This document shows, piece after piece, positions 46,848 to 55,017 of a stretch of DNA of 62,337 bases. Every line of letters begins with the position of its first letter. The first letter of the stretch is position 1. The stretch is from Hyphomicrobiales bacterium (GTDB lineage: Bacteria; Pseudomonadota; Alphaproteobacteria; Rhizobiales; Rhizobiaceae). A program made the translations under genes and the position numbers. The notes beneath the pieces were generated by a model. The model was given only the letters and a program-made list of their open reading frames with translations, did not search any database and was not told where the DNA came from. The stretch is taken from assembly GCA_017305925.1 (NCBI GenBank), contig JAFKJW010000057.1, positions 1-62,337 of the forward strand. Direction: 5' to 3'.

Positions 46848-48061
46848 GGGCGGCTTCCGGCCCCCACGACCGAAAGCTGCGGGCGGGCGCGCGTCTCCGG
46901 CCAGCGGCCGACGATCTCGACGATGTTGGCCAGCCCGTCGAGCCGCAGGCCCGGATTGCTTTGCGACGGGCGCGGCCTGCCGGGAAGGGCCTTCAGCGCC
47001 GCGGCGAGGCGGGGGGCGTCCTCCGCCTCGTCCGGCAGGAGCATGTCGATCAGGCCGAGCTCCTCGGCGCGGCGCGCCCGGATGAGCTGCTCCTCGCGCG
47101 GGCGCACCCGCGGCACGATCAGCGCCGGCTTGTCGAAGGACAGGATCTCGCAATAGGTGTTGTAGCCCCCCATCGCCACCACGGCGCTGGCGCCGGCGAC
47201 CAGTTCCTCCATGCGGTTGTCGAACTCTATGACCTTCAGGAGCGGGACGGAGGCGCTCTTCTTCACCAGCTTGCGCCGCTTCCTGGCCGGCATGTACGGC
47301 CCGAGCACCACGAGCGCCGGATGAACGAGCGAAGGATCGTGCTGGTAGGCATGGATGACGTCGTGCACGAGATCGGCGCCATCGCCGCCGCCGCCGGTGG
47401 TGACGAGCAGGTAGTCGCCGGCCGGCGGGTGCTCGGGCAGGGGATCGCGCGACAGGCTGCGTTGCAGGAAACCAACGAACGTCATCTTCGACCGCACGCC
47501 GGCCGGCACGTCGAGGTCGGTCAGGGGATCATAGAAATCCGGCGGTCCGTAGGCCCAGATCGTGTCGTAGTAGAGGTCGATCTTGCGCAGCACGTCGCGC
47601 TGCTTCCATTCCGCGTCGAGCAGATGCGGCGCGTCCATCACCTCGCGCAGGCCGAGCACGAGCGTGGTCCCGCGCGTCTTGAGATAGGCCAGCGTCTCCT
47701 CGACCTCGCCGCGCAGGCCGAGCGGCTCCTTGTCGACGATGAAGATGTCGGGCTGAAAGGTTTCGGCCGTCTGCCGGATGATCGCCTGGCGCATCTTCAG
47801 CGTCTCGTCGAGCGCCTTGTGCCGCTCCAGCGGCGTATACTCGCCGTTGCGCAGCTTGATCACGCTGGGGATCTTCACGAAATCGACGCGCGTCCGGTAG
47901 TCGAAGGCGCCCGCGATCGTCGACCCGGAAATGATCAGCACCTCCAGGCCGCGATAGTGCTCGACCAGCGCGTGCGCGATCGTGCGGCAGCGGCGCAGAT
48001 GGCCGAGGCCGAACGTATCGTGGCTGTACATCAGGATGCGTGCATTCTCGAAACGCCGCAT
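46844..48061 (-). CDS. MurG-like glycosyltransferase (GT28 fold)
   Basis: 405 residues from the ATG at 48061, preferred over 48124 because GGAG lies 7 nt upstream. N-terminus ARILMYSHDTFGLGHLRRCR. Donor half with VTTGGGGDGADLVHDVIHAY, VAMGGYNTYCEILSFDKPAL and VPRVRPREEQLIRARRAEEL. It is related in design to the enzyme at 44467 but divergent in sequence. First gene of the three-gene operon; a palindrome upstream at 48126 may be its operator. Confidence 0.85.
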   Translation of the reverse strand: MRRFENARILMYSHDTFGLGHLRRCRTIAHALVEHYRGLEVLIISGSTIAGAFDYRTRVDFVKIPSVIKLRNGEYTPLERHKALDETLKMRQAIIRQTAETFQPDIFIVDKEPLGLRGEVEETLAYLKTRGTTLVLGLREVMDAPHLLDAEWKQRDVLRKIDLYYDTIWAYGPPDFYDPLTDLDVPAGVRSKMTFVGFLQRSLSRDPLPEHPPAGDYLLVTTGGGGDGADLVHDVIHAYQHDPSLVHPALVVLGPYMPARKRRKLVKKSASVPLLKVIEFDNRMEELVAGASAVVAMGGYNTYCEILSFDKPALIVPRVRPREEQLIRARRAEELGLIDMLLPDEAEDAPRLAAALKALPGRPRPSQSNPGLRLDGLANIVEIVGRWPETRARPQLSVVGAGSRP

Positions 48062-48125
48062 GAGGGACTCCGCAACGGTGGATTTTGGTACAGGAAGATT
48101 TGGAGGGACGCCCTCCGAGGCCATC

Positions 48126-48137
48126 TCAATCGATTGA
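48126..48137. promoter_or_regulatory. Perfect 12-bp palindrome TCAATCGATTGA upstream of the glycosyltransferase operon
   Basis: It lies 65 bp upstream of the start at 48061. The ATCGAT centre and AT-rich arms resemble LacI/GalR-family operators. A related motif is present upstream of pckA in this window. Function inferred only. Confidence 0.4.
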
Positions 48138-48349
48138 ATGAATAGCAGACGGGAGAGCCATGCGCCAACCTCAGGATCGTCGGCCGGCGAGGATCGTCCA
48201 GGCCTGACGGGAATGCGTTTCGGACATGCCGGGCTTCAATGCGGAGCGCCGGCGCAGGTGTCGACGGATGACTTAGGGCGGGTGGAGGCAATCTTCCAGT
48301 GCGGAGGCGCTGCCGCAGCGGCACCGTCCGCCGGCCGCGCTGCACGGCT

Positions 48350-48631
48350 TCAGATGTCTTCACCGAAGCGCGCCGCGACCAGGGAGGCGAGCGCGTCGAC
48401 CGCCTGGAGCGCCTCCGGCCCCTGCGCCAGAATGCGGATCGAGCAGCCGGGGCTGGCCGCCAGCATCATCAGGCCCATGATCGAGGTGCCGCCGACGCTG
48501 ATTCCGTCTTTCTGGACGCTGATATCCGCCTCGAAGCCGCTGGCCGTCTGCACGAACTTGGCGGAGGCGCGCGCGTGGAGGCCGCGCTGGTTCACGATGG
48601 TGACGTCGCGGCTTATCGGTGCGTCGGACAC
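48350..48631 (-). CDS. ptsH: HPr phosphocarrier protein (PTS)
   Basis: 93 residues. The phosphorylated His19 is in NQRGLHARASAKFV, and the regulatory Ser50 is in GGTSIMGLMMLAA, the site normally modified by HPr kinase. It belongs to the regulatory PTS of Alphaproteobacteria, which lacks sugar transport and signals carbon/nitrogen status. It ends the chvI-chvG-hprK-EIIA-ptsH operon. Confidence 0.96.
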   Translation of the reverse strand: MSDAPISRDVTIVNQRGLHARASAKFVQTASGFEADISVQKDGISVGGTSIMGLMMLAASPGCSIRILAQGPEALQAVDALASLVAARFGEDI

Positions 48632-48641
48632 GGACCGTCTC

Positions 48642-49043
48642 TCACTTGCTGTTCAGCAACTGGCTGGCGACGTTGATGTATTTTCGGCCGGCGTTCTGTG
48701 CCTCGTCCAGCGCGTTCGCCATGTCGTCGCTTTTGCGCACGCTCGATAGCTTGATGAGCATGGGCAGGTTCATGCCGGCTATGATCTCGACGCGGCCCGG
48801 CTCCATGACCGAGATCGCGAGGTTCGAGGGCGTGCCGCCGAACATGTCGGTCAGGATGATCACGCCCTTTCCGGAATCCACGCCGGCGACCGCGTCGACG
48901 ATGTCGCACCGCCGCTGCTCCATGTCGTCGTCCGCTCCGATGCACACGGTCGCGAAGCTGCTCTGCGGCCCGACGACATGCTCAACGGCATTGCGGAACT
49001 CCTCGGCCAGTCGCCCGTGCGTCACGAGCACGAGACCGATCAT
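48642..49043 (-). CDS. Mannose-family PTS EIIA component
   Basis: 133 residues, single EIIA(Man) domain. The phosphorylated His9 is in LVLVTHGRLAEEF; further blocks are IILTDMFGGTPSNLA and MNLPMLIKL. No EIIB or EIIC is fused or adjacent, so it is a regulatory acceptor of phosphate from HPr rather than a transporter part. Lies 10 bp before ptsH. Confidence 0.94.
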   Translation of the reverse strand: MIGLVLVTHGRLAEEFRNAVEHVVGPQSSFATVCIGADDDMEQRRCDIVDAVAGVDSGKGVIILTDMFGGTPSNLAISVMEPGRVEIIAGMNLPMLIKLSSVRKSDDMANALDEAQNAGRKYINVASQLLNSK

Positions 49044-49167
49044 TCTGCTCTGGCTCCCGTCATGGTGCGTTCATCGATCCCTTTTATACGCCTGTACCGT
49101 CGAGCGATCGCGGGTGCGCTATCTTGTCGAGGCGAAGTGCGTTGACAAGCCCCAAAATTGCCCGACT

Positions 49168-49607
49168 TCAACCATTTTGCCGCAGGCGGACGGCGCCCGC
49201 GAGCCGGCCCGGACCGGCGGCGGACAGCGCGGCAAGGATGGCGCGCGCCGCCGCTGCGGCGTGCCTTTCGGCAAAATCGAGGGTGGGCAGCGCGACGCCG
49301 CCCCACTTCTCCTCGCGCGGTTCCTGGTAGCGCGGGGCCTCGCGGGCGGCGACGAGCCGGACGGCAAGGTCGATCACGGCCTTTTCCTCGGTCTGCACCG
49401 GATGCGGCCCGAGGCCGTGGAACTCGACGAGGCCGACGAGCGGCGCCGGGGTCGCGGCTATCAGGCACCCGCCGCGTGTAGCGAGCAGCACCTGGTCGTC
49501 GGCGATCAGCCGGGCGAAATGCCGGCCCCCGAGGCGCCCATGATCAGCACGCCGCGGTCGCCCAGCACGACGGCCGTGGCGTGCAGGTTCGGCGGGAGCG
49601 GCGTCAC
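49168..49607 (-). pseudogene. hprK: HPr kinase/phosphorylase, frame-disrupted in the P-loop
   Basis: Short alphaproteobacterial HprK of about 148 codons. The GTG start at 49607 overlaps the chvG stop as GTGA. The N-terminal frame reads VTPLPPNLHATAVVLGDRGV then LIMGASGAG and hits a stop after four more codons. From about 49525 another frame continues FARLIADDQVLLATRGG to EEKWGGVALPTLDFAERH and the stop at 49168. The expected GASGAGK[ST] loop with following residue is cut by an apparent 7-bp deletion that removes the ATP-binding Lys. As given the enzyme would be dead; an assembly error is equally possible. Confidence 0.85.
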
Positions 49608-51388
49608 CCTTCGGCCGGCAGCCGGACGACGAACCGCGCGCCGCGCACTTCGCCGGGCTTCCCGCCGGGGATGTTCTCGGCCGCGAGCGTCCCGTTATGC
49701 GCTTCGATGATCTGCCGGCTGATGGACAGGCCGAGGCCGGAATTCTGTCCGAAAGCCTCGCTGGCCGGCCGGTCCGTGTAGAAGCGCTCGAAAATGCGGT
49801 CGATGTTCTCGGCGCGGATGCCGGGTCCGTTGTCGTCGACCGTGAAGACGTTGAACTTGCCCGATCGCGACAGCGTGATGGTGATGCGTCCGTGCTCTTC
49901 CGGTACGAAGGAGCGGGCGTTCTCGATCAGGTTGGTGACGACCTGGCCGATCCGGGAATCGTAGCCGAGCGAGACATAGCCCTTGACCCCCGCCGGCAGC
50001 CGCGTCGCCTTGAACTCGATCTCGACCGGCTTCTTGTGGCGTCCGCCCTCCGCCGAGACCGCGACGAGATCGCCGATCAGCTTCTTCAGATCGACCTTGG
50101 TGGCATCCTCGCGGGCGAGCTCGGCATCGAGGCGCGAGGCGTCGGAGATGTCCGTGATCAGCCTGTCGAGACGGCGCACGTCGTGCTGGATGATCTCCAT
50201 CAGCCGGTTGCGCGAAGCCTCGGACTTGGCGAGCGGCAGCGTTTCGACCGCGCTGCGCAGCGAGGTCAGCGGGTTCTTCAGCTCGTGGCTGACATCGGCG
50301 GCAAAGCTCTCGATCGCCTCGATGCGCGCGTAGAGCGCGTTGGTCATGTCGCGGACGGCGACGGAAAGATTGCCGATCTCGTCCTGCCGCCCGGAGAAAT
50401 CGGGGATCTCCTCGCGGTTCTTCACGCCGCGCCTGACGCGCACGGCAGCCGCCGCCAGCCGGCGCAGCGGCTGGGCGATGGTGGAGGCGAGCAGCATGGA
50501 CAGGATCGCGTTGGCGAGCGCGGCCACGCCGAAGATGCGCAGGATCGCCTTGCGCTCCTCGGCGACGATCTTGTCGATGTCGCCGCCCTGGGTGGACAGC
50601 ATCAGCACGCCGAGCACGGCGCGGAAGCGCTGTATGGGAACGGCGACGGACACGATCTGCTCGCCCTGCTCGCTCACCCGGACCTCGGTCGCCGGCGTGC
50701 CGATGAGCGCCCGCATCACCTCGGGGAACGCCGTGCCGCTGCCGCCCGGCTGCTCGCGGTAGACGGGAAGGTTGGAGGAGATGAAGAAGTTCTCGACCTT
50801 CTTGTAGATCAGGTCGATCCAGTCCGTCTTCTCGTCCTCGACCGGCGGCAGGTCGAAGCGCAGGATCTGTCCGCGTGAATAGAGATGGCGCGAATCGAGC
50901 AGCAGGTTGGCGTCGCGGTCGAAGATGCGGGCGCGCGTGCGTGTCGGCGAGATGAGCCGCCGCAGCACCGGCGCGACCTTTTCCGGGTTGATCGGAAAGT
51001 CGAGGCTTTCGAGTTGGTCGCTGCCCGGCGCGACGCTTTCGCCGGCTTGCAGCTCGAGCAGCTTTTCCGGATCGATGCGGATGGCGTCCGTCTCCACCGT
51101 CGCCGAGGCGGCGATGGCGCCGGCGATGATCTCGCCCTGCGTCATCAGGCTTTCCACCCGCGCCTCGACCAGCGCGTCGCGGAACGTGTTCAGGTAGAGC
51201 ACGCCCACCACCAGCACGGCGAGCGCAGCCAGGTTGAGGAACAGGATGCGCCGGGTCAGGCTGGAGAAGATGTAGTGGCCGAGCAGGCGCCGCAGCGAGA
51301 CGACCGCCCTGGACAGGAAGCCCCGGACGGCGCGGCCGCGCCTGATGGCGGCCGCCACCGGCTTCCTGATTTCGACTTCCACCGCCAT
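49604..51388 (-). CDS. chvG: Sensor histidine kinase ChvG (ExoS family)
   Basis: Membrane sensor of the ChvG/ChvI system controlling envelope, exopolysaccharide and acid responses in Rhizobiales. 594 residues. The first membrane segment is about 46-68, the periplasmic domain about 69-280, the second segment about 282-302, followed by HAMP. Phospho-acceptor His368 lies in DVSHELKNPLTSLRSAVETL; ATP-binding boxes are VTNLIENARSF, DDNGPGI and GQNSGLGLSISRQII. The basic N-terminus before TM1 is normal in this family. It follows chvI by 22 bp. Confidence 0.95.
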   Translation of the reverse strand: MAVEVEIRKPVAAAIRRGRAVRGFLSRAVVSLRRLLGHYIFSSLTRRILFLNLAALAVLVVGVLYLNTFRDALVEARVESLMTQGEIIAGAIAASATVETDAIRIDPEKLLELQAGESVAPGSDQLESLDFPINPEKVAPVLRRLISPTRTRARIFDRDANLLLDSRHLYSRGQILRFDLPPVEDEKTDWIDLIYKKVENFFISSNLPVYREQPGGSGTAFPEVMRALIGTPATEVRVSEQGEQIVSVAVPIQRFRAVLGVLMLSTQGGDIDKIVAEERKAILRIFGVAALANAILSMLLASTIAQPLRRLAAAAVRVRRGVKNREEIPDFSGRQDEIGNLSVAVRDMTNALYARIEAIESFAADVSHELKNPLTSLRSAVETLPLAKSEASRNRLMEIIQHDVRRLDRLITDISDASRLDAELAREDATKVDLKKLIGDLVAVSAEGGRHKKPVEIEFKATRLPAGVKGYVSLGYDSRIGQVVTNLIENARSFVPEEHGRITITLSRSGKFNVFTVDDNGPGIRAENIDRIFERFYTDRPASEAFGQNSGLGLSISRQIIEAHNGTLAAENIPGGKPGEVRGARFVVRLPAEG

Positions 51389-51410
51389 GAACGGCGTGGC
51401 TCCCCGGCTG

Positions 51411-52017
51411 CTACGCTTCGCGGAAGCGGTAGCCCACCCCGTAAAGCGTCTCGATCATCTCGAAGTCCTCGTCGACGGCCTTGAACTTCTTGCGCAGCCG
51501 CTTGATGTGGCTGTCGATCGTCCGGTCGTCGACATAGACCTGCTCATCATAGGCCGAATCCATCAGCGCGTCGCGGCTTTTTACGACGCCGGGACGCTGA
51601 GCCAAGGAATGCAGGATCAGGAATTCGGTCACGGTGAGCGTCACCGGCTCGCCCTTCCAGGTGCAGGTGTGCCGCTCCTGGTCCATGACGAGCTGGCCGC
51701 GCTCCAGCGATTTCGTCTGCTGGTTGGGCTGCTTGGCGGCGGCCTCGCGGGCGCTGGCGCGGCGCAGCACGGCGCGCACGCGCTCGACCAGTCACCGGCA
51801 GGTCGGTCTTCTGCCTCAGCCGGCGCAGGAGTTCCATGCCGTCCATGCGCGGCATCTTGATGTCGAGGATGGCAAGGTTCGGCGGACGGGCCGCCAGCCC
51901 TTCGAGCGCGGAGGCTCCGTCGGTGTAGGTTTCGACGCGATAGCCTTCCGATTCCAGCGCGATCGAGACCGATGTCAGGATGTTCCGGTCGTCGTCGACA
52001 AGCGCAATAGTCGCCAT
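51411..52017 (-). pseudogene. chvI: Response regulator ChvI with internal deletion
   Basis: OmpR-class regulator partner of ChvG. The receiver starts at 52017 ([20 protein letters not shown]), has phospho-Asp52 in [17 protein letters not shown] and runs to QKTDLPV. It then jumps into another frame at [18 protein letters not shown] and continues through the DNA-binding domain ([24 protein letters not shown]) to 51411. Compared with the usual ChvI, about 32 residues holding the conserved TS and KPF switch residues are missing; the deletion is about 95 bp near 51790. The protein cannot be made intact as written. Confidence 0.88.
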
Positions 52018-52182
52018 TTCGTGTGGCTCCCTCATGAGGCGGGCGTCCCTTCCTGCTTCAGGACGCGCTATTGGCGTACAAATTGGGTACAAATTGTGGC
52101 ACGGCTTTCCCGCCATGTCACACCGCGACGACGGCGTGCGTTCGCTTTTTCCCCGACAGCCGCGCCGGTGGAAACGGATTAT

Positions 52183-52228
52183 AAACGATTAAAAAAACTT
52201 TCAAAATTTTTAAATCGATTAATCGTTT
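52183..52228. promoter_or_regulatory. AT-rich pckA upstream region with repeated CGATTAA motifs
   Basis: AAACGATTAA (52183-52192) and TTAATCGTTT (52219-52228) are perfect 10-bp inverted copies, and CGATTAATCG (52216-52225) is itself a palindrome preceded by ATCGAT. The block lies in the 285-bp gap between divergent chvI and pckA, about 75 bp before the pckA start. LacI-family regulation of pckA is known in Sinorhizobium (PckR); similarity to its operator is inferred. Confidence 0.45.
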
Positions 52229-52302
52229 GAAATATATTCGTTTTTCTGTTTGGAGCCGTTTCTGTCCCGATGCGGCCGGGAACACGAACAATTGAGGATC
52301 GT

Positions 52303-53913
52303 ATGAAGGAAATCGGCATGCGCAACGCGGCGCGCGGACTGGACGCCGCCGGCCTGGCCACCACCGGCACCGTTCGCTACAACCTCCTGCCGCATCTCCT
52401 TTACGAGGAGGCGTTGCGGCGCGGCGAGGCCGGTCTGACGGCGCATGGCGCGCTGCTCGCCGGCACCGGTGCGCACACCGGCCGCTCGCCGAAGGACAAA
52501 TACGTGGTGCGCGACGCCGCCACCGAGCGCGAGGTCTGGTGGGCGAACAACCAGTCCATGACGCCGGAAACCTTCGACCGGCTGCTGGAGGATTTCCGGG
52601 AGCATGCGCGCGAGCGCGATCTCTATGTCCAGGATCTGCTGGGCGGGGCGGATGACGGCCATCGCCTGCCGGTGCGGGTCGTCACCGAACTGGCATGGCA
52701 TTCGCTGTTCATCCGCAACCTGCTCATTCGTCCCGAGCGCGACGCGCTCGCCGGTTTCGTGCCGAGGCTGACGGTGATCGACCTGCCCTCCTTCCAGGCC
52801 GATCCGGCGCGGCACGGCTGCCGCTCGGGCACGGTCGTCGCCATGGATCTCACCCGTATGATCGTGCTGATCGGCGGCACGGCCTATGCAGGCGAGATGA
52901 AGAAGTCGGTCTTCACCGTGCTCAATCACATCCTGCCGGCGCACGGGGTGATGCCCATGCATTGTTCCGCCAATGTCGGCCCGGAGGGCGACGCGGCGAT
53001 CTTCTTCGGCCTTTCGGGCACCGGCAAGACGACGCTGTCGGCCGATCCGGAGCGGATCCTGATCGGCGACGACGAGCATGGCTGGGGTCCGGAGGGCGTA
53101 TTCAACTTCGAGGGCGGCTGCTACGCCAAGACCATCCGGCTCTCGGCCGCAGCCGAGCCGCAAATCCATGCCGCCGCCTGCCGTTTCGGCACGGTCCTGG
53201 AAAATGTCGTGATCGACGCGGACGGCATTCCCGATTTCGACGACGAATCGCTGACCGAGAACACCCGCTCCGCCTATCCGCTGGATTTCATCGCCAATGC
53301 CTCGGAGACCGGGAGGGCCGGGCATCCGAGGAACATCGTCATGCTTACCGCGGACGCCTTCGGCGTCATGCCGCCGATCGCCCGGCTGACGCCGCAGCAG
53401 GCGATGTACCATTTCCTCTCCGGCTACACGGCCAAGGTCGCGGGGACGGAGCGCGGCGTCACGGAGCCGCAGCCCGAGTTCTCCGCCTGCTTCGGCTCGC
53501 CCTTCCTGCCGCGCCATCCTTCCGAATACGCCAACCTGCTGCGCGACCTGATCTCGCGGCACGGCGTCGATTGCTGGCTGGTCAACACCGGCTGGACCGG
53601 CGGCGCCTACGGCACGGGCAGGCGCATGCCCATCCAGGCCACGCGCGCCCTGCTTGCCGCAGCACTTGACGGCTCGCTCGCCGGCGCGGCCTGCCGCACC
53701 GATCCCAATTTCGGCTTCGCCGTCCCGATCGCCGTCCCGGGCGTGGATCCCGGCATCCTCGATCCCCGCGCGACATGGGCGGACCCGCTCGCCTATGACC
53801 GCCAGGCAAGGAAGCTGGTGGGCATGTTCGCCGCCAACTTCGCCAAGTTCGAGGACCATGTCGACGCCGGCGTGCGGGGCAGCGCGCCGCAGCTGCGCGA
53901 GGCGGCCGAATAG
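52303..53913 (+). CDS. pckA: Phosphoenolpyruvate carboxykinase (ATP)
   Basis: Gluconeogenic conversion of oxaloacetate plus ATP to PEP. 536 residues from the ATG at 52303 ([18 protein letters not shown]), which matches the rhizobial N-terminus and has GAGG upstream. Substrate motif [14 protein letters not shown], kinase-1a P-loop [20 protein letters not shown] with DDEHGW, metal ligands near [14 protein letters not shown] and [11 protein letters not shown], and adenine-site residues in [10 protein letters not shown]. Divergent from chvI, the conserved rhizobial arrangement. Confidence 0.97.
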   Translation: MKEIGMRNAARGLDAAGLATTGTVRYNLLPHLLYEEALRRGEAGLTAHGALLAGTGAHTGRSPKDKYVVRDAATEREVWWANNQSMTPETFDRLLEDFREHARERDLYVQDLLGGADDGHRLPVRVVTELAWHSLFIRNLLIRPERDALAGFVPRLTVIDLPSFQADPARHGCRSGTVVAMDLTRMIVLIGGTAYAGEMKKSVFTVLNHILPAHGVMPMHCSANVGPEGDAAIFFGLSGTGKTTLSADPERILIGDDEHGWGPEGVFNFEGGCYAKTIRLSAAAEPQIHAAACRFGTVLENVVIDADGIPDFDDESLTENTRSAYPLDFIANASETGRAGHPRNIVMLTADAFGVMPPIARLTPQQAMYHFLSGYTAKVAGTERGVTEPQPEFSACFGSPFLPRHPSEYANLLRDLISRHGVDCWLVNTGWTGGAYGTGRRMPIQATRALLAAALDGSLAGAACRTDPNFGFAVPIAVPGVDPGILDPRATWADPLAYDRQARKLVGMFAANFAKFEDHVDAGVRGSAPQLREAAE

Positions 53914-53928
53914 GCGGCTCGCTCCCTT

Positions 53929-53946
53929 CCCCCCCCCCCGGGGGGG
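53929..53946. repeat. Homopolymer C11-G7 block after pckA
   Basis: Eleven C followed by seven G, forming a self-complementary C7G7. It lies 15 bp after the pckA stop and could act as a hairpin, but without a T-run. Such runs are also classic sites of length errors in sequencing. Confidence 0.6.
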
Positions 53947-54000
53947 CGGCCGCGACCGGGCCCTTTCCTTTCAGGCCTCGAAGCGGCATGACTTGCGGTC

Positions 54001-54438
54001 ATGGCGAGCGACGACAGCATCGAGATCGCGCCCGGCGCGACGATCTCTCCGGAGGATTGGGAGGAGAGCTTCATCCGCGCCTCCGGGCCGGGCGGACAGA
54101 ACGTCAACAAGGTGGCGACCGCCGTGCAGTTGCGCTTCGACGCGCGGAACGCGGCGGGACTGGACGAGGCCGTGCGGCACCGCGCGCTGCGGCTCGCCGG
54201 CCAGAAAGCCACGAAGGATGGCGTGATCGTCATCGAGGCCGACCGTTTCCGCACGCAGGAGCGCAACCGCGCCGATGCCCGCGAGCGCCTGGTCGCGCTG
54301 CTGCGCAAGGCCGCCGAACCGCCTCCGCCGCCGCGCAAGAAGACGCGGCCGACGAAAGGATCCGTCGAGCGCCGCCTCAAGCACAAGGCCGGCCGCTCCA
54401 CCGTGAAGCGGCTGCGCGGGCGCATCGACTCGGAATGA
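54001..54438 (+). CDS. arfB: Alternative ribosome-rescue factor ArfB (peptidyl-tRNA hydrolase)
   Basis: Releases nascent chains from ribosomes stalled without a stop codon. 145 residues. The catalytic GGQ is in RASGPGGQNVNKVATAVQLR at about residues 30-35. The C-terminal basic tail (KAGRSTVKRLRGR, after PPPPRKKTRPTKGS) would enter the empty mRNA channel. No codon-recognition domain is present, which separates it from RF1/RF2. Confidence 0.94.
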   Translation: MASDDSIEIAPGATISPEDWEESFIRASGPGGQNVNKVATAVQLRFDARNAAGLDEAVRHRALRLAGQKATKDGVIVIEADRFRTQERNRADARERLVALLRKAAEPPPPPRKKTRPTKGSVERRLKHKAGRSTVKRLRGRIDSE

Positions 54439-54510
54439 TGCCGGCACCTTTGATTTTGCCGCCATGGCGTCTACATCTGCCGTTGTTCGTTTGAAACTGG
54501 AGACCGACGC

Positions 54511-55008
54511 ATGGGCATTTTCGATTTCGTGAAGGAGGTCGGCAAGAAGATCGGCATCGGGGACGACGAGCCCCCGGCGGCCGAGCAGGTCAAGAAGGAG
54601 CTGGACGTCCATAAGCTCGGCACCGAGAACGTCGACGTGACGGTGAAGGGCGATACGGTGGTGTTGAAGGGCGTGGTCGACGACCAGTCCGTTTTTGAGA
54701 AGGCGATCATCGCCGTCGGCAACACGCTGGGCATTTCGAAGGTGCAGGCCGACGAGTTGAAGGTTGCCGCGCCCGATCCGGCCGCGACGCCCGACCAGAA
54801 CGCGGCCGCCGCCGCGCCTGCCAAGGAGCCGGTCTTCTACACCGTCAAGAAGGGCGACAACCTCTGGAAGATCGCAGAGGCGCAATATGGCAAGGGCCAG
54901 GGCGCAAAGAACAAGCTGATCTTCGAGGCCAACCGGCCGATGCTGACCCACCCGGACAAGATCTATCCCGGCCAGGTGCTGCGCATCCCGGATCTCGCCA
55001 AGGCCTGA
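54511..55008 (+). CDS. BON-LysM domain protein (YgaU/Kbp-like)
   Basis: 165 residues. The N-terminus MGIFDFVKEVGKKIG is typical of the Kbp family. A BON domain follows (about residues 25-85, VTVKGDTVVLKGVVDD), then an Ala/Pro linker and a C-terminal LysM (about 110-162, YTVKKGDNLWKIAEAQYG to IYPGQVLRIPDL). E. coli Kbp is a cytoplasmic potassium-binding protein; no signal peptide is seen here, in line with that. Potassium binding is inferred from the family. Confidence 0.9.
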   Translation: MGIFDFVKEVGKKIGIGDDEPPAAEQVKKELDVHKLGTENVDVTVKGDTVVLKGVVDDQSVFEKAIIAVGNTLGISKVQADELKVAAPDPAATPDQNAAAAAPAKEPVFYTVKKGDNLWKIAEAQYGKGQGAKNKLIFEANRPMLTHPDKIYPGQVLRIPDLAKA

Positions 55009-55017
55009 CGGCCCGTC

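Noticed and set aside
48138-48749. Plus-strand frame across ptsH
   Set aside because: Antisense to HPr and EIIA, which have complete active-site motifs.
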